A stretch of 64,000 nt of DNA from Polyangium fumosum (GTDB taxonomy: Bacteria; Myxococcota_A; Polyangia; Polyangiales; Polyangiaceae): NCBI RefSeq assembly GCF_005144585.1, contig NZ_SSMQ01000006.1:124001-188000 (forward strand), given 5' to 3'. Positions 1-8,604 of this stretch are shown piece after piece; the first letter of the stretch is position 1; every line of letters starts with the position of its first letter. The notes beneath the pieces were generated by a model. The model was not told the DNA's origin, did not search any database, and worked only from the letters and a program-made list of their open reading frames with translations. Position numbers and translations under genes: made by a program.

Positions 1-478
1 CCGCGTGGCTCGTCGGCGAGACGAGCGGCACCACACCGAGCCCCTCGGCCGCACACGCGTCCCGGAGCGGCGCCGCCTCCTCGGGAGGCAGATCCACGAC
101 GAGCAGCGCGTCCACGCCGGCCGCTCGCGCGAGCCGCGCGACCTTTGCCTCCCCCACGACGAGCACAGGGTTGTAGTACGTGAACAACACGAGCGGCACC
201 TCCGAGCGAGCGCGCACGCGCGACGCGACGTCGAGCACGCGTTCGAGCGTCGCGCCCGCCGCGATCGCTCGTTGCGCCGCGCGCGCGAGCGTCGGGCCGT
301 CGGCCGTCGGATCACTGAACGGCACACCGAGCTCGAGGAGGTCGGCGCCCGCGTCGATCGCTTCGAGCGCGAGGAACCCCGACGCTTCGAGCGACGGATC
401 TCCGACGCAGAGGTACACGCAGAGCGCCTTCCGGCCCGCGCGCCGGAGCTCGACGAAGCGCTGATCGATCCGGTGCAT
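1..478 (-). CDS. trpA: Tryptophan synthase alpha chain, 3' end cut by window edge
   Basis: TrpA cleaves indole-3-glycerol phosphate to indole and glyceraldehyde-3-phosphate and passes indole to TrpB through the alpha2-beta2 complex in the cytoplasm. Reading the minus strand from 478 gives about 159 residues with family landmarks: LCVGDPS, then GADLLELGVPFSDPTADGPT (catalytic Asp region) and LFTYYNPV. The ATG at 478 overlaps the TGA of trpB as TGATG, the usual coupling for this pair, so the start is secure. The C-terminal part lies outside the window. Confidence 0.95.
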   Translation of the reverse strand, partial: MHRIDQRFVELRRAGRKALCVYLCVGDPSLEASGFLALEAIDAGADLLELGVPFSDPTADGPTLARAAQRAIAAGATLERVLDVASRVRARSEVPLVLFTYYNPVLVVGEAKVARLARAAGVDALLVVDLPPEEAAPLRDACAAEGLGVVPLVSPTSHA

Positions 479-1680
479 CACTTCCCTCCGCCGTAAGCCG
501 TGATCGTGTCCAGGTCCTTGTCGCCGCGACCCGAGAGGCACACGAGCATCCGCGCGGGCCGCCCCCGCGCCTCGGCCTCGCGCCGCGCGATCGCCCCGAG
601 CGCGGCGAACGCGTGCGCCGTCTCCAGCGCGACCACGATGCCCTCCGCGCGCGCCACCTCGCGCGCCGCATCCAGCGCCTCCGTGTCCGTCGCGGAGACG
701 TACGTCGCGCGCCCTGTGTCGCGGAGCCGCGCGTGCTCCGGCCCCACGCCCGGATAGTCGAGCCCCGCGCTCACCGAGTGCGCTTCGATCACCTGCCCCG
801 CGTCGTCGCAGAGTACATACGTCTTCGCTCCGTGCAGCACGCCGACGCGCCCGCGCGAGAGCGTCGCCGCGTGCTTGTCCGTATCGAGCCCGAGCCCCGC
901 GGCCTCGACGCCGTAGAGCGACACGCTCGTATCGCCCTCGAACGCCTTGAAGATCCCGATCGCGTTCGATCCGCCGCCCACGCACGCGACGACGGCGTCC
1001 GGCAGCGCCCCGCGATCGAGGCACGACGCGCGCGCCTCGTCGCCGATGATCCTTTGCAGCGACGCGACGAGCGTTGGATACGGATGCGGCCCTGCCGCGC
1101 TGCCGACGCAGTAGTACGTCGTCCGCACGTTCGTCACCCAGTCGCGCAGCGCCTCGTTCATCGCGTCCTTCAGCGTCCGCGACCCCGACTCCACCGGCAC
1201 CACGCGCGCCCCGAGCAGCCGCATGCGCGCGACGTTCGGCGCCTGCCGCTCCATGTCGAGCGCGCCCTGGTAGACCTCGCACGGAAGGCCGAGCAGCGCC
1301 GCCGCCGTCGCCGTCGCCACGCCGTGCTGCCCGGCTCCCGTCTCCGCGATGATCCGCGTCTTGCCCATCGCCTTCGCGAGCAAGAGCTGGCCGAGCGCGT
1401 TGTTGATCTTGTGCGCCCCCGTGTGACAGAGGTCCTCGCGCTTGAGCAGGAGCTCCGCGATCGCGTCGCCGTCGGGATCGATCCGCCGCGCGAGCCGCTT
1501 CGCCTCCGTCAGGGGCGTCGGCCGCCCGACGTAGCTCCGCAAGAGCTCGTGGAGCTCCCCCTGGAACGCCGGCGTCGGAAGGACGTCCTGCCGCGCCCGA
1601 TCGAGCTCTTCGAGCGCGGGCACGAGCGTCTCTGCGACGAAGCGCCCTCCGAACGGTCCGAAGTAACCTGCGCCAAGCAC
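478..1680 (-). CDS. trpB: Tryptophan synthase beta chain
   Basis: PLP enzyme that condenses indole with L-serine to give tryptophan. The 400-residue product has the normal family length. It shows the N-terminal [14 protein letters not shown] block, the PLP lysine K91 in [13 protein letters not shown], the [17 protein letters not shown] block, and a phosphate-binding GGGSNAIG loop near residue 236. The start is a GTG at 1680; an in-frame stop lies just upstream at 1705-1707 and the conserved GYFG block follows within five residues, so no other start is sensible. A perfect 12-bp hairpin lies only 8 nt upstream, and the only SD-like bases (gagcagg) fall inside its stem. Coupled to trpA downstream; trpF is about 3.7 kb away in the same direction. 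Confidence 0.97.
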   Translation of the reverse strand: MLGAGYFGPFGGRFVAETLVPALEELDRARQDVLPTPAFQGELHELLRSYVGRPTPLTEAKRLARRIDPDGDAIAELLLKREDLCHTGAHKINNALGQLLLAKAMGKTRIIAETGAGQHGVATATAAALLGLPCEVYQGALDMERQAPNVARMRLLGARVVPVESGSRTLKDAMNEALRDWVTNVRTTYYCVGSAAGPHPYPTLVASLQRIIGDEARASCLDRGALPDAVVACVGGGSNAIGIFKAFEGDTSVSLYGVEAAGLGLDTDKHAATLSRGRVGVLHGAKTYVLCDDAGQVIEAHSVSAGLDYPGVGPEHARLRDTGRATYVSATDTEALDAAREVARAEGIVVALETAHAFAALGAIARREAEARGRPARMLVCLSGRGDKDLDTITAYGGGK

Positions 1681-1688
1681 GCGACAAG

Positions 1689-1720
1689 CCTGCTCGCCCG
1701 TGTGTTACCGGGCGAGCAGG
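1689..1720 (-). terminator. Perfect 12-bp hairpin between the M13 peptidase gene and trpB
   Basis: cctgctcgcccg and cgggcgagcagg form a perfect 12-bp stem around an 8-nt loop. It lies after the M13 peptidase stop (1764) and ends 8 nt before the trpB GTG. No U-tract follows on the minus strand. It could be a terminator for the peptidase gene, or a leader structure that hides the trpB ribosome site, because gagcagg is in the stem. No leader peptide with Trp codons is visible. Confidence 0.6.
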
Positions 1721-1763
1721 TCCTTCCTGAAACGCGCGTCGAGCGCCCCCCGTGGCGAGGACG

Positions 1764-3866
1764 TCACCAGACGGAACAAACCTTGGCCGGGTGCATCGGC
1801 GTGCCCTCGGCGCACGAGAACGCCTGGGCGAACTCGGGCGTGTTCACGAGCGGACCGTTCACACGGAAGCGGGGCGCCGAGTGCGTGTTCGTCTTCGCGT
1901 GGAGCCGCGCGTACTCGTCGCGGCTCTTGGCGCACCAGGCCTGCGCGTGCGCCAGGAAGAACTGCTGATCCTCGGTGAAGCCGCCGGCGACGGTCATGTT
2001 CGCCGCGCCCTTGCGCATCTCGCGGTAGGCCATGAACGCGAGCCGGAGGCCGCCGAGATCCGCGATGTTCTCGCCGAGCGTGAGCTTGCCGTTGAGCTTC
2101 ACGCCGGGCAGCGGCTCGTACTTCGAGTACTGCTCCTCGACGCACGTCGTCTTCTTCTTGAAGAGCTCCCCGACGGACGGCTCCCACCAGTTCTCGAGGT
2201 TGCCGTTGCCCGCGTACTGCGATCCCTCGTCGTCGAAGCCGTGCGTGAGCTCGTGGCCCACGACCATGCCCATGCCGCCGAGGTTCACCTGGATCGCCGC
2301 CTTCACGTCGTAGAACGGCGGCTGCAGGATCCCGGCCGGGAAGACCATGTGGTTCTTCTGCGGGTCGTAGTACGCGTTCACCATCGGAGGGCTCATCTGC
2401 CACTCCTCGCGGTCGACGGGCTTGCCGATCTTGGCGAGCCTGCGCTTCTGCTCGAACGTGCCTGCGGCCATCGCGTTCTTCCCGTAGCTCTTGCGGTCGA
2501 CCTCGAAGTCGTAGCTGCGCCACTTCGCCGGGTACCCGATGAGGTAGGCCATGGAGGAGAGCTTGGCGAGCGCGCGCTCCTTCGTCTTGTCGTCCATCCA
2601 GTCGAGCGAGCGCACGCGCACGCCGAAGGCCTTGCTGATCTCCTGCACCATCTGCTCGGCGGCGCGCTTCGAGTCGCCCGCGAAGTGGCTCGCCACGAAG
2701 GGCTGCGCGACGAGCTCGCCGAGCGCGTGATCCGTCGCGTCGACGCAGCGCTTCCAGCGCGGCTTCTGCTCCTTCAGGCCGAAGAGGCGGGCGCGGAAGG
2801 CGAACGCCTCGTCGACGAACGGCTTCGACAGCTCGTCGGCCGACGCGCGCACGATCATCCACGTCAGGTAGCTCTGCCAGACGTCGGCCTTCACCGACCC
2901 GAGCAGCTTGTCGATGCCCTCGAAGAACGGGATCGACGTCAGGTTCGCCTGCTTCACGTCCGAGATCCCGAGCGCCTTGAAGTACGCATCCCAGGGGAAC
3001 GCCGGCGCCTTCTTGGCGAGATCCGCGCGGCTCACCATGTTGTAGATGCCCTTCGGATCGCGGCGCTCCACGCGCGTCTTCGAGACCTTGGCGATGTCGG
3101 TCTCGAGCGCGAGCACGTTCGCCGCAGCCTTCTTCGCGTCGGCCTCGGCGAGCCCGGCGAGCTTCAACATGCGCTCGACGTGGGCCACGTAGTCGGCGCG
3201 GAGCTTCTTCGAGTCGTCGTCGTCCTTCGTGTAGTAGTCGCGATCCGGCAGGCCGAGCCCGCCTTGATCGAGCGTGGCGATGACGCGCGTCGCGTCCCCG
3301 GGATCCTGCTCGCCCGAGATCCAGAACAGCGGGAAGATGCCCTTGGCGTGCAGGTCGCTGACGAGCGTGGTCACGTCCTTCGCCGAGGCGACCTTCCGCG
3401 CGCGATCCACGAGCGGCTTGATCGGCGTGATGCCCGCGGCGTCCACGGACGCCTCATCCATGCACGCGGCGTAGTAGTCGCCGATCTTCTTCGTCGTCGA
3501 ATCGGGGTTCTTCGCCTTGCCCGCGTCCTCGAGGATCGTCTTCAGCGCGAGCTCGTTGCGCTTGTCGATCTCGCTGAAGCTCCGCACCCAGTTCGCCTCG
3601 TCGGAGGGGATCTCCGTCGACTTGAGCCAGCCGCCGCAAGCGAACTGGTAGAAGTCCGTGCAAGCGTTGACGGACTTGTCGAGCGCGGCCCCGTCGAGGC
3701 CGACGCTCTCCAGCGAGACCTCGACGGACGGCGGCCCCTTGTCGACGGGCGGAGCGACGGTGGGCACGGGGCCCGCGGTGTTGGTGATGGGCTCGGGCTT
3801 GGCCGAACCACACCCAGCGAGGAGGGACATCGCCACGGAGGCGAAGGCGAGGGAAAGCGTGCGCAT
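1764..3866 (-). CDS. M13 family (neprilysin/PepO-like) zinc metallopeptidase, lipoprotein
   Basis: Secreted zinc endopeptidase of the neprilysin family, probably lipid-anchored. About 700 residues, full length for M13. The N-terminus is a lipoprotein signal ending LLAGC. Zinc and catalytic residues are visible as VVGHELTH (H538, E539, H542) and the third-ligand motif ENIADLGG. The C-terminus ends in the family pattern with Cys and a final CSVW. The start is placed at the ATG at 3866, with gccggag-like SD bases upstream and a compact signal peptide; an ATG at 3893 is an alternative. Transcribed toward trpB but separated from it by a strong hairpin. The substrate is not predictable from sequence. 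Confidence 0.93.
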   Translation of the reverse strand: MRTLSLAFASVAMSLLAGCGSAKPEPITNTAGPVPTVAPPVDKGPPSVEVSLESVGLDGAALDKSVNACTDFYQFACGGWLKSTEIPSDEANWVRSFSEIDKRNELALKTILEDAGKAKNPDSTTKKIGDYYAACMDEASVDAAGITPIKPLVDRARKVASAKDVTTLVSDLHAKGIFPLFWISGEQDPGDATRVIATLDQGGLGLPDRDYYTKDDDDSKKLRADYVAHVERMLKLAGLAEADAKKAAANVLALETDIAKVSKTRVERRDPKGIYNMVSRADLAKKAPAFPWDAYFKALGISDVKQANLTSIPFFEGIDKLLGSVKADVWQSYLTWMIVRASADELSKPFVDEAFAFRARLFGLKEQKPRWKRCVDATDHALGELVAQPFVASHFAGDSKRAAEQMVQEISKAFGVRVRSLDWMDDKTKERALAKLSSMAYLIGYPAKWRSYDFEVDRKSYGKNAMAAGTFEQKRRLAKIGKPVDREEWQMSPPMVNAYYDPQKNHMVFPAGILQPPFYDVKAAIQVNLGGMGMVVGHELTHGFDDEGSQYAGNGNLENWWEPSVGELFKKKTTCVEEQYSKYEPLPGVKLNGKLTLGENIADLGGLRLAFMAYREMRKGAANMTVAGGFTEDQQFFLAHAQAWCAKSRDEYARLHAKTNTHSAPRFRVNGPLVNTPEFAQAFSCAEGTPMHPAKVCSVW

Positions 3867-4004
3867 ACGAGTCTCCGGTCGGGGGAGCGGCATCCTAGGA
3901 CGAACCGCGGAGGTCGCAACGATGGACGTCGCTCCGAAGCCCGTGTGAACCCGCGAGCGTGCGTGAACCGGAGAGGATGTGGAGGGAGGTGTTCGAGACC
4001 GCGA

Positions 4005-5402
4005 TCAGCGACGCGAGATTTCTACGCGCCGAGAGCCCCTGCGCACGGCAAAGGCCGCGCCGATCGCGAGGCAAGCGACCCAGCCGAAGGATGGCTCTGA
4101 GCCGCTGACGAATCGGCAGCTAGCGTCCGTGCCGCCGCCGTCACTTCCCCCCGCGCCGCCGTTTCCGCCGCTTCCGCCGCTTCCGCCGCCGCCGCCGCTT
4201 CCGCCGCCGCCGCCGCCGCCGCTTCCGCCCGCGCCTCCCTCCCCGCCGAGCTCGTAGGCGCCAATGTCGATCGTGCCGACCGTCGTGCGTATCGCGCCGT
4301 CGTACGGGTGCACGTAACTAATCTTGGGGGTCAAATCGATCCCGCCGCCCATCCCCGGCGCCTCGCCCGCGTCCACGCAGGGCGAGCCGTCCTTCAGCCG
4401 GTAGTTGAACCCGGCCTGGTCGACGAACATCGGATCGCCCTGGAAGTTCTTCCCGAGGTTCGCGTTGCCCTGGTTCGTGAGCGTCCCCGGCCCGACGAAG
4501 ATGTTGTTCCGGACGACCGCCGGGACGGCGTTCCCGCCGATGTTGAGGAACGTGCCGCCGTTCGGGCGCTCGTTGACGAACGTGTTGTTCACGACGAAGA
4601 GCTCGGTGATCGGGTTCGCCCCGTTCGACTCGAGGCCATACGCGACGAGCGAGCTGTTGTCGGTGTTCGGCCCCTGCTGGACGAGGTTGCCGATGAGGAA
4701 CGTCAGGCCGCCGCTCGGAATGTCGATCTCGTAGCTGCCCGTCCCGTCCTCCTGCGTGAGGCGGTTGTAGAGCACGTGGTTCTCGAGCGCGCGGCTCTTC
4801 AGGAGGTGGCCGATCTTCGAGCCGTGCGAGTAGTTGTGCTGGAAGACGAACTTCTTGACGTGGTTGATGTAGAGGTTGTGCGACTGGCCGTCGCCTGCGC
4901 CGTTGTTCGCGAACTCGCTGAACTCGATCAGGATCGTGCTGTTCGGGTTGTCGCCCGCGAGGATGCCGTTCTCGTTGTCGTGGAAGTAGCTGTTGCGGAC
5001 CGTGAGGTTCGTGCCTTCCTGACGGATGCCCGCGCCGTTCTTGTCCGGGACCGCGGCGCCGGTGAACTCGATGTACTCGATCACCGTGTCGTTCCCCGCG
5101 ATGACCCAGGTCGCCTTGCCGCCCGCGTTTTTCCCCCCCGCGTCGATCTTCGCGACCCCACCCACGCCGCGGATCAAGAGCCCGTTCTTCGACCAGGAGC
5201 AAACATCGCCGGTGTAGTCCCCGGCCGCGTCGATGTGGATCCAGTCGCCGTCCTCCGCCGCTGCGATCGCCTGACAAGGCATCGCGTAGTCCTTCCCCGG
5301 ACCCACGCTGATCGTCCCCGCCGACGCGCTCGTCGCCGCGAGCGCGCAGGGCGCCGCGACGAGAACTGCCACGAGCCCCCTCGAAATTCTCCGCATCGTC
5401 AT
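4005..5402 (-). CDS. Secreted right-handed beta-helix protein with Gly-rich linker and MYXO-CTERM-like tail
   Basis: About 465 residues: a signal peptide (ALAATSASA), then a parallel beta-helix region with repeated short turns such as NGILAGDN, NLTVRNSYFHDNEN and VVNNTFVNE, typical of pectate-lyase-fold surface proteins. A long Gly/Ser linker leads to a C-terminal segment with one Cys (DASC), a hydrophobic helix and an Arg-rich end (VRRGSRR), which resembles the MYXO-CTERM sorting signal. The start is the ATG at 5402, 8 nt after a GGAGG; the ATG at 5396 and TTG at 5408 are alternatives. It starts 13 nt after the trpF stop, so it is probably cotranscribed with trpF, an odd pairing. No catalytic residues can be assigned; an adhesive or carbohydrate-binding role is inference. 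Confidence 0.8.
   Translation of the reverse strand: MTMRRISRGLVAVLVAAPCALAATSASAGTISVGPGKDYAMPCQAIAAAEDGDWIHIDAAGDYTGDVCSWSKNGLLIRGVGGVAKIDAGGKNAGGKATWVIAGNDTVIEYIEFTGAAVPDKNGAGIRQEGTNLTVRNSYFHDNENGILAGDNPNSTILIEFSEFANNGAGDGQSHNLYINHVKKFVFQHNYSHGSKIGHLLKSRALENHVLYNRLTQEDGTGSYEIDIPSGGLTFLIGNLVQQGPNTDNSSLVAYGLESNGANPITELFVVNNTFVNERPNGGTFLNIGGNAVPAVVRNNIFVGPGTLTNQGNANLGKNFQGDPMFVDQAGFNYRLKDGSPCVDAGEAPGMGGGIDLTPKISYVHPYDGAIRTTVGTIDIGAYELGGEGGAGGSGGGGGGGSGGGGGSGGSGGNGGAGGSDGGGTDASCRFVSGSEPSFGWVACLAIGAAFAVRRGSRRVEISRR
4150..4245 (-). repeat. Low-complexity CCG-rich tract encoding the Gly/Ser linker
   Basis: Interrupted runs of ccg with ctt encode a (Gly)n-Ser spacer between the beta-helix domain and the membrane-sorting tail of the 4005-5402 gene. 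The tract is prone to length change by slippage. Confidence 0.85.
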
Positions 5403-5410
5403 CACCAAGA

Positions 5411-5415
5411 CCTCC
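5411..5415 (-). promoter_or_regulatory. RBS deciding the beta-helix gene start
   Basis: GGAGG on the minus strand directly after the trpF TGA, 8 nt before the ATG at 5402. It favours 5402 over the ATG at 5396 and the TTG at 5408. Confidence 0.7.
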
Positions 5416-6087
5416 TCACGCTTCGTCTGCGCCGTCCGCCGTTCGCGCGGCTTCCTGCGCCGCGCGCCGAGCTTCGCTCACGAACACGCGCATCTTGCGC
5501 TCGTCCTTGATCCCCGGCGCGGACTCGACGCCGCTCGCGACGTCGACGCCCCACGGCCGCACGACGCGCACCGCCTCGGCGACGTTGTCGGGCCCGAGCC
5601 CGCCCGCGAGCAGGACGCGCCGCGCGCGCGCGAGCTCGACGACGAGCGCAGGATCAACACGCACGCCCGTGCCCCCCTGCTGCCCCGGGACACGCGCGTC
5701 GACGAGCAGGAGATCCCCGCCGTACCGCGCCGCGAGCGCGACATCCTCCGCGCCGCCGATGCGCAGCGCCTTGAACGCGCGCGGCCCGAGCGCGTCGATC
5801 ACCTCGGGCAGTTCGTCGCCATGGAGCTGCACGCGATCGAGCCCGACCTCCGCGACAAGCTCCGCGACGCGCGCCGGATCGAGATCGGCCACGACGCCGA
5901 CGATCTCCACACGCCCACGCGCCGCGCTCACGAGCGCACGCGCGAGCGTCACGTCGATCCGACGCGGCGATCCAGAAACGAAGTTGAGGCCGATCATGTC
6001 GGCGCCCGCGGAGACGGCGGCCTCCACGTCGTCGACCCGCGTAAAACCGCAGATCTTGACGTGGAGGGCCGGGGGCGGCCGGTTCAC
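5416..6087 (-). CDS. trpF: Phosphoribosylanthranilate isomerase
   Basis: Catalyses the Amadori rearrangement of N-(5-phosphoribosyl)anthranilate in tryptophan synthesis. The 223-residue TIM barrel shows VKICGFTR (catalytic Cys), MIGLNF, RVQLHGDE, LLVDAR (catalytic Asp), LLAGGL and VDVASGVE, all in order. The start is GTG at 6087, overlapping the TGA of the receiver gene as GTGA, so translation is likely coupled to it. The C-terminus is Ala-rich and a little longer than usual. Separated from trpBA by two unrelated genes, so the trp genes here are scattered rather than one operon. Confidence 0.96.
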   Translation of the reverse strand: MNRPPPALHVKICGFTRVDDVEAAVSAGADMIGLNFVSGSPRRIDVTLARALVSAARGRVEIVGVVADLDPARVAELVAEVGLDRVQLHGDELPEVIDALGPRAFKALRIGGAEDVALAARYGGDLLLVDARVPGQQGGTGVRVDPALVVELARARRVLLAGGLGPDNVAEAVRVVRPWGVDVASGVESAPGIKDERKMRVFVSEARRAAQEAARTADGADEA

Positions 6088-6461
6088 TCGATGCCGAGGA
6101 GCTCTTTGACCTTGGCGATCACCTGAGGCGCCTGGATGGGCTTGGTGATGTACGCGTTCGCGCCGAGCTGCAGCGCGCGTTGCCGGTCTTCCTGCGAGCC
6201 CTCGGTCGTGATGATGATGATCGGCGTGTCCTTGTGTACCGGATCCGACCGGACACGCTTGACGAGCTTCAGCCCGTCCATGATCGGCATGTTGATGTCG
6301 GTGATGATGACGTCGTACTTCGTCGACGCGAGCTTGCGCAGGCCGTCGACGCCGTCGTCCGCCTCCGTGACGCGCAGGTTCTTGAGCCGCGCGAGCGCGA
6401 AGACCAAGAGCTGCCGCATCATGGGCGAATCTTCGACAATCAGGCAGGAGTACTCGGCCAT
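6084..6461 (-). CDS. Single-domain CheY-like response regulator
   Basis: A 125-residue receiver domain alone. The acidic pair E10/D11, phosphoacceptor D55 (VIITDINMP), T86 and K107 (ITKPIQ) are all present, so it should be phosphorylatable. There is no output domain; it would act by protein contact. It lies 3 nt downstream of the GAF protein gene and overlaps trpF by 4 nt, so a GAF-receiver-trpF transcript is likely. The partner kinase is not in this cluster. Confidence 0.93.
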   Translation of the reverse strand: MAEYSCLIVEDSPMMRQLLVFALARLKNLRVTEADDGVDGLRKLASTKYDVIITDINMPIMDGLKLVKRVRSDPVHKDTPIIIITTEGSQEDRQRALQLGANAYITKPIQAPQVIAKVKELLGIE

Positions 6462-6464
6462 CGA

Positions 6465-7319
6465 TCAGTCCTCCAGGTCGAGGAACGCCTGTACACCAGG
6501 CACCTTGCGACCTGCATCGGTGAACAGCCGCGCGCTGACGAGCGCGAGGGCGGCCTGCGCGCCCAGGAGCCGGAACAGCTCACCGTCCTGGTCGTCGAAG
6601 GCCGTCTTTTGGGAAAGCGTCCCGAAGATGGCGATGACGCCGATGGGCTGGCCATCGATGAGCAGCGGTACCACCGCCGCGGGGCGCTCGACCGTGCCCT
6701 TCGAGACGTCATTCTCGGCGTCGTAGTACAGCTTGCCGGTGGAAAAAGCCCGCCCGATCGGGCCCCCGTCCACCGGTAGGGTCGCGATGTCGGCGAAGCT
6801 CTGGCCTTCCGTCGCCACCGCCACGAGCTCTTTCTTGTCGTCCGAGGCGATGTAGACACCGAACCGAGCCGCGCCGAGGAGCTGCGCCAAAAGCTCCTTG
6901 ATGTTGCGGAGCACGTGGCGAACGTTCGTCGAGGAGTGGAGCTGCGAGGTCGCGACGTAGAGGTTCGCGAGGCTCGCGAGCTCCGACTCCACCTCCTGAT
7001 GGCGCGAGGTGTAGCGATCGCTCACCGCCTCCATCGCCACCGAGCGCTGGAGCAGCGCGTTCTTCTCTCCCTCGAGCGCCTCGATCTTCCGCACGAGATC
7101 CCGCATCGCCGTATCGCTGGCGAGGTGCGCGCGGAGCTTGCCGTTCTCGCTCTCGAGCTCCGAGAGCCGATCACGGAGACGCTCGTTCTCCTTCAGGACC
7201 TCTTCGGTCAACTGAGCGCCTTTGCGGAAGAACTGCTGGATGAACAAATCCCGCTCCCTTTTCAGGTCTTCCGGAGGCTGTTCGCTGGGCGCTTTGGATC
7301 GCCCTTCGTTGTCGCTCAT
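6465..7319 (-). CDS. Coiled-coil GAF domain protein
   Basis: 284 residues. Residues about 15-135 are heptad-rich coiled coil (LKENERLRDRLSELESENGKL), followed by a GAF domain (about 135-275) with LLGAARFGVYIA, VDGGPIGRAFSTG and IGVIAIFG. No catalytic output is visible, so it probably senses a ligand and signals through its partners. The start is the ATG at 7319; the frame stays open upstream into the fni region, but the MSDNEG start gives a clean protein and avoids overlap. Immediately upstream of the CheY-like gene, suggesting a sensory pair. Confidence 0.85.
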   Translation of the reverse strand: MSDNEGRSKAPSEQPPEDLKRERDLFIQQFFRKGAQLTEEVLKENERLRDRLSELESENGKLRAHLASDTAMRDLVRKIEALEGEKNALLQRSVAMEAVSDRYTSRHQEVESELASLANLYVATSQLHSSTNVRHVLRNIKELLAQLLGAARFGVYIASDDKKELVAVATEGQSFADIATLPVDGGPIGRAFSTGKLYYDAENDVSKGTVERPAAVVPLLIDGQPIGVIAIFGTLSQKTAFDDQDGELFRLLGAQAALALVSARLFTDAGRKVPGVQAFLDLED

Positions 7320-7404
7320 CGTCTCCCTGGGATCTCCAGCGACCCGGACGGTAGCACGCCCGGCTCGCCGGCAGGAAGGCCCCTTCAATATGGCCGGGCC
7401 AAGC

Positions 7405-8502
7405 TCATTTCTTCCGAGCGCTGGAGGCGAGGGCCGCCCAACGCTCGAGATCCGGGGAAAGAAGGGTCGGCACCCGCCGAAGGGCTCGTACGTCCCGCGC
7501 GCCCACGAGCAACATGACGGCCCGCAGCTCGGACTCCACCTGATCGAGGAAGGCGAGCGCACCATCCCGGCCCCCCGAATGGAGCGCCTGCAACACCGGA
7601 CGAGCGATGCCTGCCGCGTGTGCGCCGAGCGCGAGGGCCTTCGCCACGTCGATGCCGCTCGCCACGCCGCCGGTCGCGATGATGCTCTTGAACCGCGGCC
7701 GCGCCTCGCGGGTGATCAGCACCGAGGCCGCCGTCGGCACGCCCCACTCCCGCAACGTCACGCCGAGCGAGCGCTCCTGCCCCGCGGCGCGCGCCGTCTC
7801 CACCGCGACCCAGCTCGTGCCGCCCGCGCCCGACACGTCCACGTGCCGCACGCCCGCCTTCGCGAGCTTTTTCGCGGTGCGCGGCCCGATCCCGCAGCCC
7901 GTCTCCTTCGCCACGACCGGCACGGGGAGCTCCGCGACGAGCCGCTCGAGGGCCCCGACCACGCCCACGAAATCTCGATCCCCGCCCGGCTGCACGGTCT
8001 CCTGCGCCGGGTTCAGGTGCACGCAGAGCGCGTCGGCGCCCACCGCCTCGACGAGCTCCAGGACCTTCGCGGTCTCGAGGCTCTTGGCCTGCACGCCGCC
8101 GATGTTGCCGAGCACGAGCGTCGTCGGCGCCACATCGCGCACCATGTACGTCTCGCGGGGCTCGCCCTTCAGGATCGCGCGCTGGCTGCCGAGGCCGAAG
8201 CCGTACCCGCGCTCTTCGGCGATCCGCGCGAGCTCCCGGTTGATGCCCCGCGCGCGCTCGGTGCCTCCCGTCATCGCCGCGATCACGAGCGGCACGCGGA
8301 GCTTCTTGCCGAGCAACTCGATCGACATGTCGATGTCGTCGACCACGAGCTCGGGCAGCGCGTCGTGCACGAGCTCGACGCCCTCGAACAGCGTCGTCTT
8401 CGCGCGGAACCCCACGTCGCCCGTGGCGCACAAATCGATGTGGTCGGCCTTGCGCGAGGAAATCGGCGAGGACTGGTGCGGGAGTGTCTGGAGTTCGGTC
8501 AT
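7405..8502 (-). CDS. fni: Type II isopentenyl-diphosphate delta-isomerase (FMN)
   Basis: FMN/NADPH-dependent isomerase of IPP and DMAPP, supplying isoprenoid precursors. About 365 residues. Motifs include SSRKADHIDLC, MTGGTERA, GLGSQRAIL, HLNPAQE (active-site Gln region), VDVSGAGGTSW and IATGGVASGIDVAKALALGA (FMN phosphate binding). The start is the ATG at 8502 with a G-rich stretch upstream; an in-frame ATG at 8541 is less likely. Divergent from the 8605 gene. It would feed farnesyl-PP formation, the input of the triterpenoid genes at 50.9-56.8 kb, although the two loci are 42 kb apart. Confidence 0.94.
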   Translation of the reverse strand: MTELQTLPHQSSPISSRKADHIDLCATGDVGFRAKTTLFEGVELVHDALPELVVDDIDMSIELLGKKLRVPLVIAAMTGGTERARGINRELARIAEERGYGFGLGSQRAILKGEPRETYMVRDVAPTTLVLGNIGGVQAKSLETAKVLELVEAVGADALCVHLNPAQETVQPGGDRDFVGVVGALERLVAELPVPVVAKETGCGIGPRTAKKLAKAGVRHVDVSGAGGTSWVAVETARAAGQERSLGVTLREWGVPTAASVLITREARPRFKSIIATGGVASGIDVAKALALGAHAAGIARPVLQALHSGGRDGALAFLDQVESELRAVMLLVGARDVRALRRVPTLLSPDLERWAALASSARKK

Positions 8503-8604
8503 TCGATCCGTCCGCCCCCTCCATGAGGCTTGGCGGTCCACGAATCAAGGGAAAGACGCCCCGACGTTTTCGACGCCGCGCCGCTCCCGCACTAGACTGA
8601 TCGC

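Noticed and set aside
613-1968. Long plus-strand open frame over trpB
   Set aside because: Arg/His-rich shadow of a high-GC minus-strand gene; trpB has full family conservation.
1752-4100. 782-codon plus-strand frame
   Set aside because: Antisense of the M13 peptidase; low-complexity composition, no domain.
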